A DNA stretch of 64,000 nt from Tabrizicola aquatica (GTDB taxonomy: Bacteria > Pseudomonadota > Alphaproteobacteria > Rhodobacterales > Rhodobacteraceae), in NCBI RefSeq assembly GCF_002900975.1, contig NZ_PJON01000005.1:62001-126000 (forward strand), in the 5' to 3' direction. This document shows, piece by piece, positions 1 to 10,017 of this stretch. Position numbers and translations under genes: made by a program. Under the pieces are notes generated by a model. That model was not told the origin of the DNA and ran no database searches. It worked only from the letters and a program-made list of their open reading frames with translations. Every line of letters begins with the position of its first letter. Within the stretch, counting starts at the first letter, position 1.

Positions 1-1
1 G

Positions 2-3000
2 GTCCAGCTTGACGGGACAGGTTCATTCGACCCCGATCCGCTGACGCCACCGGTCGCGTTCATCTACGAATGGACTGCGCCCCTCGGCTCGGGGATCGTG
101 CTGACCGGTGCGGATACGGCCACCCCCAGCTTTACCGCGCCGCAACTTGCGCCGGGCGTCACGCGTGAGGTGGTCCTGACGCTGGTGGTCCGTGATGGTT
201 TCGCCGACTCGGTGCCGGATGAGGTGTCGATCTTTGTCGAGGGGCCGGCCAATATTGCGCCCACGGCCGACGCCGGAGAGGATCGCCGGGTGGTTTCCGG
301 CACCGCGACCAGTCTGGACGGGTCCGGCTCGGACGCGAACAATGCGCTGCAGACCTTGACCTATGCCTGGACGCAGGTGTCCGGCCCTGCGGTGACGCTG
401 GCCGGGGCGACGACGGTTTCGCCGACCTTCACGGCCCCGCCCCTGCCGCCCCTTTCGGCGCCAGTGGATCTGGAGTTCCAACTGGTGGTGAATGATGGAA
501 TCGAGGAATCCGCCCCCGCGACGGTGCGGATCACGATCGACCCGCCCCTCAACACGCCGCCAATCGCCGATGCCGGGCCGTCGCAGACTGTGGCCAGCGG
601 CGCGCTGGTCACCCTGGATGGCCGGGCGTCCAGCACCGAGGACGTCGGGCAGACCCTGACCTACAACTGGGTTCAGACCAGTGGCCCGGGCGTCGTGCTG
701 GACGATCAGAACGCCGCGCAACCGACTTTCGTGGCGCCCGTGGTGCCTTACGGCCAACCGCCCGAGGTCCTGACCTTCGACCTTCTCGTAAACGATGGGC
801 TGGAAGATTCTATCGCCGCTGGTGTGATGATCGAGGTCCAGCCCGAACCGAATACGCCGCCGGTGGCGGATGCCGGCAGCGACCAGCAGGTTCTGTCGGA
901 AGAGCAGGTGTTCCTGGATGGAAGCAATTCGTCGGATCAGGACGTGAACCAACCCCTGTCCTACGCTTGGCAGCAGCTGTCCGGTCCGACCGTAACCTTG
1001 GACGACCAGGGGACCGCAACGCCCCAGTTCACGGCTCCGGCGCTGGACGTGGGCCAGCCCCCGGTGCAGCTGGTCTTTGAACTGGTGGTCGACGACGGCG
1101 AAGATTCCTCGGCCCCCGATACGGTTGTGGTCACCGTCCTGCCGCCTGACAACACCGCCCCGGTGGCGGTTGCTGGCGCTGACCGGACAGTGGACGGCGG
1201 GGTCGCGGTCAGCCTGGATGGCAGCGCCTCGTCCGACGCGGATGCGGCGTCGGTCCTGACCTACCAGTGGCTGCAGACTTCGGGCCTTGCAGTGCCACTG
1301 ACCAACGCGTCGAGTGCCATCGCCTCGTTCACCTCGCCGGTGCTGCCCGTTGGGTCGCCGGATGAAGTCCTGGTGTTCCAGCTGTCGGTTTCGGATGGGA
1401 TAGCCACTGTGACCGACAGCGTAAGCATCACGGTCGAACCGTCGCCGAACACGCCACCCATCGTTGATGCCGGTGCGGATGACAGTGTTCCGTCCACAGG
1501 TTCCTTTGTCGTTACTGCCACGGTCATTGATCCGGATGTCGGTCAGACGCAGACCTTCACCTGGGAAGAGCTGTCGGCTACGGGCGCGGTGCTGGTGAAC
1601 GACGGCGGCCCAAGCGTGACTGTCACGCCGCAACCGCTGCAATTCGGCGAGGCGCCATATGACATCATCCTAGGGGTCGTCGCGAACGACGGGACCGATA
1701 GCTCGCTCCAGGATACCGTGACGATAACGGTACTGCCCGCACCCAACACGCCCCCCACCGCCAATGCGGGTGCAGATCAGGTAGCCTTGGCCAGCACTGT
1801 GGTGACCTTGACCGGAAGTGGATCGGTCGCGGGCGAGCCCGGACAGACGCTTTCCTATGAATGGTCGCAAATATCAGGCCCGCAGGTCAACTTCGTGATC
1901 AATATCGCCAACACGGGGTTCGTGACGCCGCCAGTTCCGGCTGGTGCTCCGCCGGTGCCGATAGTGTTCTCGTTGCGGGTTTTCGACGGGTTCGACTTTT
2001 CCCAGCCCGATATCGTCGAGGTCAGCGTCATCCCCGCCGCCAACACCGCGCCGGTGGCAGATGCCGGGCCGGACCAGGACGTGGCGACCGGCGAGACTGT
2101 AAGCCTGGATGGCAGCGCATCCAGCGATCCGGATCCGGCCTCGGGTCCGCTGACCTTCCTTTGGGTGCAGACTGCCGGTCCCAGCGTAAGCCTGACTGAT
2201 GGCGATACCTCTGGTCCCAGCTTCACCTCCCCAGCCGTGCCTGCTGGCACGGTCGAGGAGTTGACCTTCGAATTGCGGGTGAGTGACGGCTACAGCACAA
2301 CCACAGATACGGTCGTGATCCGGGTGGCAGGAGCGCCGAACGCAGTTCCGTTGGCCAATGCCGGTCCAGACCAGCAGGTGGCGTCGGCTGCTTCAGTCAC
2401 GCTGGATGGGTCGGCGTCGTCGGATGCTGATGGGAGTTCGCTGAGCTATGCCTGGACCCAGCTCTCCGGGCCGACCGTGGTACTGTCTTCGACGACTTCG
2501 GTGACCCCCAGCTTCGACGCGCCGGTGCTGGCATTGGGCGTGGCGGATGCCGAGTTGGTGTTCCAGCTGGTGGTGAACGACGGGACGGTGGATTCCCCGC
2601 CAGACACCGTCACGATCACAGTGACTGCGCCGGGTTCAGGCGAACGTCCGGTCGCCACCCTTGTCGCAGTCCCGCCAAGCTATGACGGGTCCGGTCCGAT
2701 CACGCTGACCGTCAGTTTCTCGGAACCGGTCACCGGCTTCGAGGCCGGCGACTTGCAGGTGACGAATGCAACCGCATCGGTTGCCGGCGGTCCGCAAGCC
2801 TTTACCGTGACCTTGTCGCCGACCGCCTATCCGTCCCCCATCACAGTTGCCGTGCCCGAGAATGTCGCAGTCGACATCGAGGGGCTGGGCAATCTGGCGG
2901 CGGGCGAGGTCTCGATCGGTCCCGCCTTGGTTGCAGAAGCATCCGAGGCGGTGGCCGAGGCAATGATGCAACGGGCGCGGGCGCTGATCAACAGCCAGCC

Positions 3001-3826
3001 GAAGCTGCGCCGGTTCCTGTTGCCGGGCGGCTCGAATACCTTTGTCGCCAGCGTGACGCAGAACCGCAGCACGCTGGGGCTGACGCTGGGCCAGGACAGC
3101 CCGGTCTGGGTCGCGCTGAACGGCGAATGGTCCAAGACCGGTGAGGACGAGCAGGACTATGTGAACCTTGCCTTCGGCGGCCACCTGATGCGCGGCGAGA
3201 ACGTGATCCTGGGGGCCATGGTCCAGTTCGACGATGCCCGCACCGTCAGCCCGACCGAGACCTTCCGCGGCGAGGGCTGGCTGGTCGGTCCCTACCTGGT
3301 CATCCGCGCGGCTGAACAGCCCTTGGTCTTTTCGGCTTCGATCCTGGCGGGCGAGACACAGAACAGTCTTACTCGCGTGGGGCTGGGAACCGACCGGTTC
3401 GACACGCGGCGGCTGCTGCTGACCGCCGGGGTCGAGGGACAGTTCGTCATGGCAAACGGGCTGATCCTTATCCCGTCCTTCGATCTGGCGCATGTCCGCG
3501 ACCGGCAGGAGGCCTATCTCGACGCAGCGGCGAACCTTGTGCCCGAACAGACCGTCACCCTGACCGAGGCCAGCTTCGGGTTGGGCTTCGAGAAGGGCCT
3601 GCGGACGCGGACCGGCGATGTGGTCCTGACAGGCCGGGTGTCGGGCATCTTTGCCGACGAATCCGGCACAGATGAGCGCGACCGTTTCCGCGGGCGGATC
3701 GACATGGGTGCGGATATCGCCTTGTCCGAAACCGGAAGCCTGACCCTGGGCGCCTATTACGACGGCATCGGGGCCAAGGACTATGAAGCCTGGGGTGCCG
3801 ACCTTTTGCTGCAGTTCAAGTTCTAG
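2..3826 (+). CDS. PKD-repeat autotransporter, 5' partial
   Basis: The reading frame is open from the first bases of the window, so the N-terminus and signal peptide lie upstream. About 1274 residues are visible. One partial and eight full PKD/REJ-like Ig domains repeat with a period of about 98-100 residues, each beginning with a variant of N-T-P-P-x-A-D-A-G and carrying L-D-G-S-x-S-S-D. They are followed near nt 2640-2930 by a different bacterial Ig-like domain (S-F-S-E-P-V-T-G-F). The last roughly 290 residues alternate hydrophobic and polar residues and end in Phe, as expected for a C-terminal autotransporter beta-barrel. I infer a surface-exposed adhesin or stalk anchored in the outer membrane. 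Ligand unknown. A terminator follows the stop. Confidence 0.85.
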   Translation, partial: VQLDGTGSFDPDPLTPPVAFIYEWTAPLGSGIVLTGADTATPSFTAPQLAPGVTREVVLTLVVRDGFADSVPDEVSIFVEGPANIAPTADAGEDRRVVSGTATSLDGSGSDANNALQTLTYAWTQVSGPAVTLAGATTVSPTFTAPPLPPLSAPVDLEFQLVVNDGIEESAPATVRITIDPPLNTPPIADAGPSQTVASGALVTLDGRASSTEDVGQTLTYNWVQTSGPGVVLDDQNAAQPTFVAPVVPYGQPPEVLTFDLLVNDGLEDSIAAGVMIEVQPEPNTPPVADAGSDQQVLSEEQVFLDGSNSSDQDVNQPLSYAWQQLSGPTVTLDDQGTATPQFTAPALDVGQPPVQLVFELVVDDGEDSSAPDTVVVTVLPPDNTAPVAVAGADRTVDGGVAVSLDGSASSDADAASVLTYQWLQTSGLAVPLTNASSAIASFTSPVLPVGSPDEVLVFQLSVSDGIATVTDSVSITVEPSPNTPPIVDAGADDSVPSTGSFVVTATVIDPDVGQTQTFTWEELSATGAVLVNDGGPSVTVTPQPLQFGEAPYDIILGVVANDGTDSSLQDTVTITVLPAPNTPPTANAGADQVALASTVVTLTGSGSVAGEPGQTLSYEWSQISGPQVNFVINIANTGFVTPPVPAGAPPVPIVFSLRVFDGFDFSQPDIVEVSVIPAANTAPVADAGPDQDVATGETVSLDGSASSDPDPASGPLTFLWVQTAGPSVSLTDGDTSGPSFTSPAVPAGTVEELTFELRVSDGYSTTTDTVVIRVAGAPNAVPLANAGPDQQVASAASVTLDGSASSDADGSSLSYAWTQLSGPTVVLSSTTSVTPSFDAPVLALGVADAELVFQLVVNDGTVDSPPDTVTITVTAPGSGERPVATLVAVPPSYDGSGPITLTVSFSEPVTGFEAGDLQVTNATASVAGGPQAFTVTLSPTAYPSPITVAVPENVAVDIEGLGNLAAGEVSIGPALVAEASEAVAEAMMQRARALINSQPKLRRFLLPGGSNTFVASVTQNRSTLGLTLGQDSPVWVALNGEWSKTGEDEQDYVNLAFGGHLMRGENVILGAMVQFDDARTVSPTETFRGEGWLVGPYLVIRAAEQPLVFSASILAGETQNSLTRVGLGTDRFDTRRLLLTAGVEGQFVMANGLILIPSFDLAHVRDRQEAYLDAAANLVPEQTVTLTEASFGLGFEKGLRTRTGDVVLTGRVSGIFADESGTDERDRFRGRIDMGADIALSETGSLTLGAYYDGIGAKDYEAWGADLLLQFKF

Positions 3827-3871
3827 TCCGCCCACTCCCCGAAGGCGATCATTGCAATTGCAGCACGTTCT

Positions 3872-3904
3872 GCGGCGGCCTTCCGGGGCCGCCGCAATTT
3901 CTTT
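3872..3904 (+). terminator. Rho-independent terminator after the autotransporter gene
   Basis: A perfect 9-bp GC stem (GCGGCGGCC / GGCCGCCGC, loop of six) is followed by a T-rich tail. It lies 45 bp after the autotransporter stop and before the next operon, so it most likely ends the autotransporter transcript. Confidence 0.8.
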
Positions 3905-4060
3905 GCCGATCATTTGGTGAATGTGGCAGAGCGTTCGACTTGCCATGATTGCGCCAATGTTTCTGTGGACAGCTTTAAGCTGTTTGTTCGAGTGTCAGGA
4001 GTTGTGCCCCGGAAACGGACCCAAACCTCATCGGCCGACAAGGCCCGCAAGGAGTTGCAG

Positions 4061-7021
4061 ATGCCGCCTGCCGACCGTCAGAAGATCGCAATCATCGGCG
4101 GTGGGGTGGGGGCGATCACCGCCGCCTATGCCATCACCACGCTGCCGGATTGGCAGAACCGTTACGACCTGACGATCTATCAGCTGGGCTGGCGTTGCGG
4201 CGGCAAGGGGGCCTCGGGGCGCAACGCCATACATGCGCAGCGGATCGAGGAGCATGGCCTGCACATCTGGGCCGGCTTCTACGAGAACGCCTTCCGCCTG
4301 ATGCGTGACTGCTATGACACGATGAACGCCACCGGCCTGCGGTCGCCCGATGCGCCACTGGGCACGCTGGACAAGGCCTTCAAGGGCCTGTCGCATTTCT
4401 TCCTGGCCGAGGACCTGGCCCAGCCCGACGGCTCGGTCAGCTTGCATCCCTGGCGGATCGACTTTCCGCCGAACGACGAAAAACCGGGGAGCGGGGGCCT
4501 GCTGCCGACACCCTTCGCCTATTTCCAGATGCTGGTCGAAACGGTAGCCGACTTCATCGAGCGGGAACTGGCCGGACCAACGCCCAAGGCCGGCCATACC
4601 CTGCCGGTCCAGTTCCACGCCAGTTTTACGCGCAAGGGCCTGTCCCTCGGCGCCCCCTCGCCGTTCCATCACCTGCGCGCCTATGCCCGCTCGCTGTCCC
4701 ACAACGCCCATGACCACCGGGCGCATGAGTTGCACCAACTGGCCGCGCTGGCCGCCCATGCGCAGGACTGGCACGCCACGCAAGACACCGACAGCCATGG
4801 CGATGAGGCGCGGCGGATCGGGTATCTGATCAGTCTCTCCGGGGCGTTCTTCCGCGGCGCGATCCACTCGGGCCTGTTCCGTGCGGGGTTTGACGCCATC
4901 GACGATTGGGAGATCAGCCAGTGGCTGCTGCACTATGGCGCCACCCACGAGGCGGTCTATTCCGCGGTGTTCCAGGGCTGCTACGACTATGTCTTTGGCT
5001 ATCCGGGCGGGGTGACTGACGACCGCTCGGTCGGGGCGGGAACGGCGATCCGGGGCCTTTTGCGGCTGGCCTTCACCTACAAGGGCGCGCTGTTCTTCAA
5101 GATGCAGGCGGGGATGGGCGACACGATCTTTGCGCCCTACTACCAGGTGCTGCGCGCGCGGGGGGTCCACTTCCGCTTCTTCACCGCAGCCCGTGCGTTG
5201 CGGCTGGATGCGGAAGGGCAGGGCATTGCGGCCATCGACATGGTGGAACAGGCGCAAGTGATTGGCGGCGACTATCAACCACTGGTCGATGTGAAGGGGC
5301 TACCCTGCTGGCCGTCAGAGCCCGATTGGTCGCAGTTGGAAGGCGGCGCGGCCTTGCAGGCCTTGGGGGTGGACTTCGAGTGCGAGAAGGACCCGCCCAC
5401 GGGAACTGCCTTCCGGCTGGAGCGGGGGCGCGACTTTGATCAGGTGATCCTGGGCGCATCCTTGGGGTCGATCCCCTATCTGGCCGAAGAGTTGATCGCC
5501 GCCTCGCCGCGCTGGCGGATGATGGTGCAGAAGGTGCCGACCGTCGCCACCCATGCCGCGCAGTTCTGGCTGAACCGCACGGCAAAGGATCTGGGCTGGA
5601 ACGCGCTGGTTGAACAGCACAATCCGGGGCCGCAGAACGACCTCAAGACGGTCATCACCAGCTTCACCGAACCGTTGGACACCTGGGCCGACATGTCCGA
5701 CCTTCTGCCGCACGAGGACTGGCAGCAGGACGGGCCGGTGCAACTGGCTTATTTCTGCAGTCCTTGCCACGACATCGGCATCGACAAGGGCGACTTCCGC
5801 GACCGGGTGCGCGACTGGGCCGACCGCGACCTGACGCGGATGTGGCCGGGCGCGGCCAAGGGGGGAAAGTTCGACCTGTCGCTGTTGTACGGACCCGGCG
5901 AGCAGTCGCCCGAGGATCGGTTCAAGTCGCAGTATTTCCGGCAGAATTTCTACGGTTCGGAACGCTATGTCCTGTCGGTGCCGGGGTCGGTGCAATACCG
6001 CTTGCCGCCGGATGATTCAGGGTTCGAGAACCTGTTTCTCGCTGGGGACTGGACGCGCTGCGGCATCAATGCGGGCTGTGTCGAGGCGGCCACGATCTCG
6101 GGCCTGGTGGCTGCGCGGGGCCTCACCGGCCACGCGTTCGAGGTGGTGGGCGAGGGCGACCTGGCCCCCGATGCGGGGCCGACGGACGCCACCGAACTGG
6201 CCAGCCCCTTCGCGCAGGTGGCGCCCTGGCCGCTGACGCCGATGTTCGGCACTGGCCAGATCGACGGCTGGTTCAGCTTCCATGCGGTGGACGCAGCGGC
6301 GGTGCAGGCGATCCTGCCGCCGGGCATGACCCTGCATCCCCAGGCGCTGACCCCGGCGGGCACCCATCCTGTAGCGATCCTTGCGAACCAGCAGATCGGC
6401 GTGCGGATGTCGGTGCTGCCCAAGTTCCTGGGCTACCGGAATTACTATGAGGCGATCATCGCGGTCAATTTCGTCCAGGTCGAGGGGCACCCGGGCTGCT
6501 TCAGCTATCTGCCGAACCTGTACCTGACCAACCGGGGCGCGCAGTTGGCGGGCGTCTGGATGTACGGCTACCAGAAACGGATGGGCAAACTGGCGATGGG
6601 CAATGCCGACTATTCGGTCCGGTCGCCTGATGACCGCCCGATCTGGTCGGCGCGCTATCAGCAAAGGGGCTTTGCCCGGCCGCTGGCCGACAGTCCCGAG
6701 GCGGGGCTGGTCCAGTCGATCTGCGACCAGGTGGTGGTCAGCGAGGGCAAGTTTTCGCGCTGGCAGTTCTCGTCCTTCGACTTCAACCTGGGCTCGGCGG
6801 CCATTGCTCCGGTTTCGGCCGAAATTGACGTTTGGGATCAGGTGCTTGCCCAGCTTCCTGAAGGGCGCTTGACAGCGCGGGCGCTGGCCATGCCCGGCCA
6901 GGCGCTGCACGCGCCCAGTCTGCCGGGGGCCTTCCGCATCCGCACCAGCTGGACGCTGTCCAATCCCTTTGACAGCCGCAGGATCGCCCGTCTAGAAGGC
7001 CGAAGGACCAGATTGCCGTGA
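4061..7021 (+). CDS. FAD-dependent amine-oxidase-like / acetoacetate-decarboxylase-like fusion protein
   Basis: 986 residues. The ATG at 4061 is chosen because AAGGAG lies 6 nt upstream and the dinucleotide-binding motif follows at once (I-I-G-G-G-V-G-A, about residues 10-17); a longer frame from 3914 lacks similar support. Residues 1-700 look like the FAD/NAD(P)-binding amine oxidase/phytoene desaturase fold, closed by the typical C-terminal FAD motif F-L-A-G-D-W-T-R-C-G-I-N-A-G-C near nt 6038-6085. Residues from about 726 resemble the acetoacetate decarboxylase superfamily, with G-Y-Q-K-R where Adc has G-Y/F-P-K-K, so a lysine is kept at the Schiff-base position. Substrate unknown. The stop overlaps the next gene's GTG, indicating translational coupling. 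No signal peptide seen; probably cytoplasmic. Confidence 0.75.
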   Translation: MPPADRQKIAIIGGGVGAITAAYAITTLPDWQNRYDLTIYQLGWRCGGKGASGRNAIHAQRIEEHGLHIWAGFYENAFRLMRDCYDTMNATGLRSPDAPLGTLDKAFKGLSHFFLAEDLAQPDGSVSLHPWRIDFPPNDEKPGSGGLLPTPFAYFQMLVETVADFIERELAGPTPKAGHTLPVQFHASFTRKGLSLGAPSPFHHLRAYARSLSHNAHDHRAHELHQLAALAAHAQDWHATQDTDSHGDEARRIGYLISLSGAFFRGAIHSGLFRAGFDAIDDWEISQWLLHYGATHEAVYSAVFQGCYDYVFGYPGGVTDDRSVGAGTAIRGLLRLAFTYKGALFFKMQAGMGDTIFAPYYQVLRARGVHFRFFTAARALRLDAEGQGIAAIDMVEQAQVIGGDYQPLVDVKGLPCWPSEPDWSQLEGGAALQALGVDFECEKDPPTGTAFRLERGRDFDQVILGASLGSIPYLAEELIAASPRWRMMVQKVPTVATHAAQFWLNRTAKDLGWNALVEQHNPGPQNDLKTVITSFTEPLDTWADMSDLLPHEDWQQDGPVQLAYFCSPCHDIGIDKGDFRDRVRDWADRDLTRMWPGAAKGGKFDLSLLYGPGEQSPEDRFKSQYFRQNFYGSERYVLSVPGSVQYRLPPDDSGFENLFLAGDWTRCGINAGCVEAATISGLVAARGLTGHAFEVVGEGDLAPDAGPTDATELASPFAQVAPWPLTPMFGTGQIDGWFSFHAVDAAAVQAILPPGMTLHPQALTPAGTHPVAILANQQIGVRMSVLPKFLGYRNYYEAIIAVNFVQVEGHPGCFSYLPNLYLTNRGAQLAGVWMYGYQKRMGKLAMGNADYSVRSPDDRPIWSARYQQRGFARPLADSPEAGLVQSICDQVVVSEGKFSRWQFSSFDFNLGSAAIAPVSAEIDVWDQVLAQLPEGRLTARALAMPGQALHAPSLPGAFRIRTSWTLSNPFDSRRIARLEGRRTRLP

Positions 7022-10017
7022 CGTCAGGTCCGGGGGGCGAGGGGGAGATGGCAAGGTCGGACGCCGCGTCAGACGGCGAGCGCAGGCAGGTTACGGCGGT
7101 TTTCGTCGATCTTGAGGATTTCAGCTCGATTGCCAGCGGCGCCGACGCCGAGGATCTGCAATCCTGGCTGGACGACTATTATCGCCAGACCCGCATCCTG
7201 TTCGAGGCAGGGGGCGGCGAGATCACCGAGTATCTGGGCGACGGCGTGGTCGCGGTGTTTGGCCTGACCCGGGCCGAAGAGCTTTCGGCTGACCGCGCGG
7301 TGGACGCGGCGCTGCGGGCGGTGCGATCGATCCGGCTGTCCTACCATAACCGTGCCGCCGTGCGCCTGCGCGCCGGCGTCGCAACCGGCGAGGTCGTCAT
7401 CCGCGCGGGTGCCTCTCAGGACGGTCTGCCGCGCCTGACGGGGTCCGTCACCACGCTGGCCCAACGCATCCAGACAGTGGCCGACCCCGGCACGCTGGTC
7501 ATCGCCGAGGACACCCGTGCCCTGTTGCGCGGAAGGTTCGAGACCCGGGCCCTGCCGATGCAGCGGTTGAAAGGTTTTCCAGACCGCATGGCCCTGTTCG
7601 AGGTGATCGCCCGCCTGCCGGCCGGTGGTATCGACCAGCCCCAGACCTTTGTCGGCCGCGCGCGAGAGATGGCCAAGGTTTTTGCCGCCGAGGGACCGAT
7701 CCTGGTCATCGGTCAGGCGGGGGTGGGCAAGACGGCCTTCGTGTCGCACCTGTCCAGCCAGTTTGCGGCCAAATCCGTGTTTCTCGCCGATGCAATCGGG
7801 CGCGGGTCCAGCTATCAGCCGTTCCGTGACTGGCTGCTGGAGCAGTTGGGCCAGGCCGCGCCCAACCATGCCGACCTTGCCGCTGGCTTTTCCGATCTTG
7901 CCCCGTCGGATCATCAGGCCCTGGCGTTGATCCTGGGTCTGCCAGAGGGGCAGGCGCTGCTGATCTCGATGTCCAGCCTGGCGCTGAAAGCCCTGATCGA
8001 GGCGGCGCTGTGGCGGGCGATCCGGGCGCGGCAACCGCGCGGGCTCTTGCTGTTCGAGGACTTGCACTGGTTCGATGTGGCCAGCTTTGGGGTGCTGACC
8101 CATATCTTCGCCGCGCCAGAGGCCGAACGCTATCGGATCATCCTGACCAGCCGCGAGGATGCAAAGCTTGGCCGCTATCTGGCCGACCCGGCCCCGCGCA
8201 CCCTGGCACTGGAGCCGCTGCCGCCGGACGATGCCGAAGTGCTGCTGGACCGCCTGGCGCCGGGACCGCTGGACCTGGATAGCCGCCGCAAGATCCTGGA
8301 CCGCGCGGGCGGCGTGCCGCTGTTCCTGCATCAACTGGCCCGGCGCGGGGCCAGCATCGGCGAGGGGCTGCCGGCAACGCTGATGGACCTTCTGGGCGAG
8401 CGCATCGACAGCACGGCCGAGGCGAAGCCGATCCTGCAGCGCGCTGCCGCCCTGGGCCGCAGCTTTGGTATCGACATGCTGCGCGCGCTGGACCCTGACG
8501 GGGCGGACCCACTGCCGCATCTGCGTGCCGCCGCCCGTTCGGGTGTTCTGGTGACCCGCCCGAACCAACGTTTCGAATTCGCCCATGCCCTCTTGGCGCA
8601 GGCCGCCTATCAGTCGATGCTACGGCGCACCCGCGAGGCGTTGCATGCCCGCATCGCCGAGCTTTTGCGGACCCGCTTCCCCGAGGTCCTGACCCGCGAG
8701 CCGGGCCTTTTGGCCGACCACCAGCAAAAGGCCCGGCTGACCTTGCCGGCGATCCACAGCTACCTGGCCGCCAGCCAGTGGCTCCTGCTGCAGGGTGCCT
8801 TTGCCGACGCGGAATCCATGGCCCGTGCGGCACTGGCCCTATGCGCCGAGATCGAGGACGCGCAGCGCTGGGAGTTGGAAATCGCCTGCCATACGGCCAT
8901 CGGCTCGATCCTGATGCAGGTGCAAGGGTTCACCGCCGATCCGGTCCGCCAGGCTTTCGACGCGGTGCTGGACATCTCGACCGCGCAGCCGCGACTGGGA
9001 CCGCGCGCCGCGCCAGCCCTTTTTGGCAGCTTTTCCCATGCGGTGATTGCGGGCGACGATGCCAAGTCGGGGCGATTCTGCCGCCTGCTTGAGGATATGG
9101 CCGCCCAGGCGCCCGACACGGACGAGGGGCTGGAGATCCGGCTGGCCGCAATGGCGGCGCGCAACTGTGCCAGCTTCTATCAGGGCAGCTTTGCCCGCCA
9201 GTTCGACTGCATTGCCGCGATCCGGCCGCTGTATCGCCTGGATCGCCATGCCGCGATGATTGCCCGCTATGGAATGGACATCTTCGCCGCCGCCCAGATG
9301 TTCGAGACTCCAGCCCGCGCGATCTGCGGCGAGGTTGACCGCGTGCCCGATCTGGTGGCCGAGACCGATGCCCACCAGGGGGCGCTTGGTATTCCGGCGA
9401 TGCAGCCCTATGCGCTGGTCTGGGGCGCGGTCCCCCTGTTCTATGCCGGCGATCAGGCCGGGGCTGAAGCGCGCTTGCAGCGCGGCATTGCGGTGGCTGA
9501 GGCGCAGGGCGCGGTGTTCTGGCAGATCACCGGTCGCACCTGGGCCTATGTGATGAACCCGGCGCTTGCCGCAGATGCGGAGGGGGTGGCGGGCTTCGGC
9601 GCGTTGGTCGACACCCAGCGCGCGATCGGCGCCAATGTGGGGGTGCCCTATTTCGCCGCGGTCCATTCTGCCCGTCTGGCCGACCTTGGCCGGCCCGAAG
9701 AGGCATGGCTTGCATCCTCGCGCGCCTTGGCCGAGGGGCGGGCCAGCGGGCTGCATTGCTGGCAGGCCGAGGTGCTTCGGCTGCATGCCCGGAACTGTCG
9801 GCTGGTCAAGCGTCCGGGAGAGGCCCAGGCGGCGCTGGCTCAGGCGGCAGAGCTTGCCAACCGGCAAGGCGCGGCATTGTGGCTGATCCGTGCCTTGCTT
9901 GACCAGGTCGAGGCGGGTGGTCCGACGGACGGCCTGGCCGCAGCCGTGGGCCGTTTCCCTGCCACCGCCCGACTACCCGAGTTGGAGACAGCCCGGGCGC
10001 TGCTGTCCGCACAATGA
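7018..10017 (+). CDS. Class III nucleotide cyclase - AAA ATPase - TPR-like protein
   Basis: 999 residues from the GTG overlapping the previous stop (GTGA); an ATG at 7048 behind a GAGGGGGAG stretch is an alternative start. The N-terminal ~200 residues are a class III cyclase domain: first metal Asp in F-V-D-L, second in Y-L-G-D-G, and the transition-state Arg in A-Q-R-I. The usual N-x-A-A-R Asn is Thr here, and the purine-specifying Lys position before Y-L-G-D is Glu. A P-loop ATPase follows (Walker A G-Q-A-G-V-G-K-T near residue 231, Walker B-like L-L-L-F-E-D near 343), then a long helical TPR/MalT-like C-terminus. It probably makes or senses a cyclic nucleotide in response to a signal bound by the helical region. 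The next gene, overlapped by ATGA, encodes a Crp/Fnr protein, a natural effector. Whether the cyclase is active is uncertain. Confidence 0.85.
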   Translation: MTSGPGGEGEMARSDAASDGERRQVTAVFVDLEDFSSIASGADAEDLQSWLDDYYRQTRILFEAGGGEITEYLGDGVVAVFGLTRAEELSADRAVDAALRAVRSIRLSYHNRAAVRLRAGVATGEVVIRAGASQDGLPRLTGSVTTLAQRIQTVADPGTLVIAEDTRALLRGRFETRALPMQRLKGFPDRMALFEVIARLPAGGIDQPQTFVGRAREMAKVFAAEGPILVIGQAGVGKTAFVSHLSSQFAAKSVFLADAIGRGSSYQPFRDWLLEQLGQAAPNHADLAAGFSDLAPSDHQALALILGLPEGQALLISMSSLALKALIEAALWRAIRARQPRGLLLFEDLHWFDVASFGVLTHIFAAPEAERYRIILTSREDAKLGRYLADPAPRTLALEPLPPDDAEVLLDRLAPGPLDLDSRRKILDRAGGVPLFLHQLARRGASIGEGLPATLMDLLGERIDSTAEAKPILQRAAALGRSFGIDMLRALDPDGADPLPHLRAAARSGVLVTRPNQRFEFAHALLAQAAYQSMLRRTREALHARIAELLRTRFPEVLTREPGLLADHQQKARLTLPAIHSYLAASQWLLLQGAFADAESMARAALALCAEIEDAQRWELEIACHTAIGSILMQVQGFTADPVRQAFDAVLDISTAQPRLGPRAAPALFGSFSHAVIAGDDAKSGRFCRLLEDMAAQAPDTDEGLEIRLAAMAARNCASFYQGSFARQFDCIAAIRPLYRLDRHAAMIARYGMDIFAAAQMFETPARAICGEVDRVPDLVAETDAHQGALGIPAMQPYALVWGAVPLFYAGDQAGAEARLQRGIAVAEAQGAVFWQITGRTWAYVMNPALAADAEGVAGFGALVDTQRAIGANVGVPYFAAVHSARLADLGRPEEAWLASSRALAEGRASGLHCWQAEVLRLHARNCRLVKRPGEAQAALAQAAELANRQGAALWLIRALLDQVEAGGPTDGLAAAVGRFPATARLPELETARALLSAQ

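Noticed and set aside
23-1642. A minus-strand frame under the PKD repeats
   Set aside because: Periodic content merely mirrors the PKD repeats on the other strand.
250-2630. Regular repeats possibly of CRISPR or satellite type
   Set aside because: The period is about 300 nt and in frame with protein domains; no short identical repeats or spacers.
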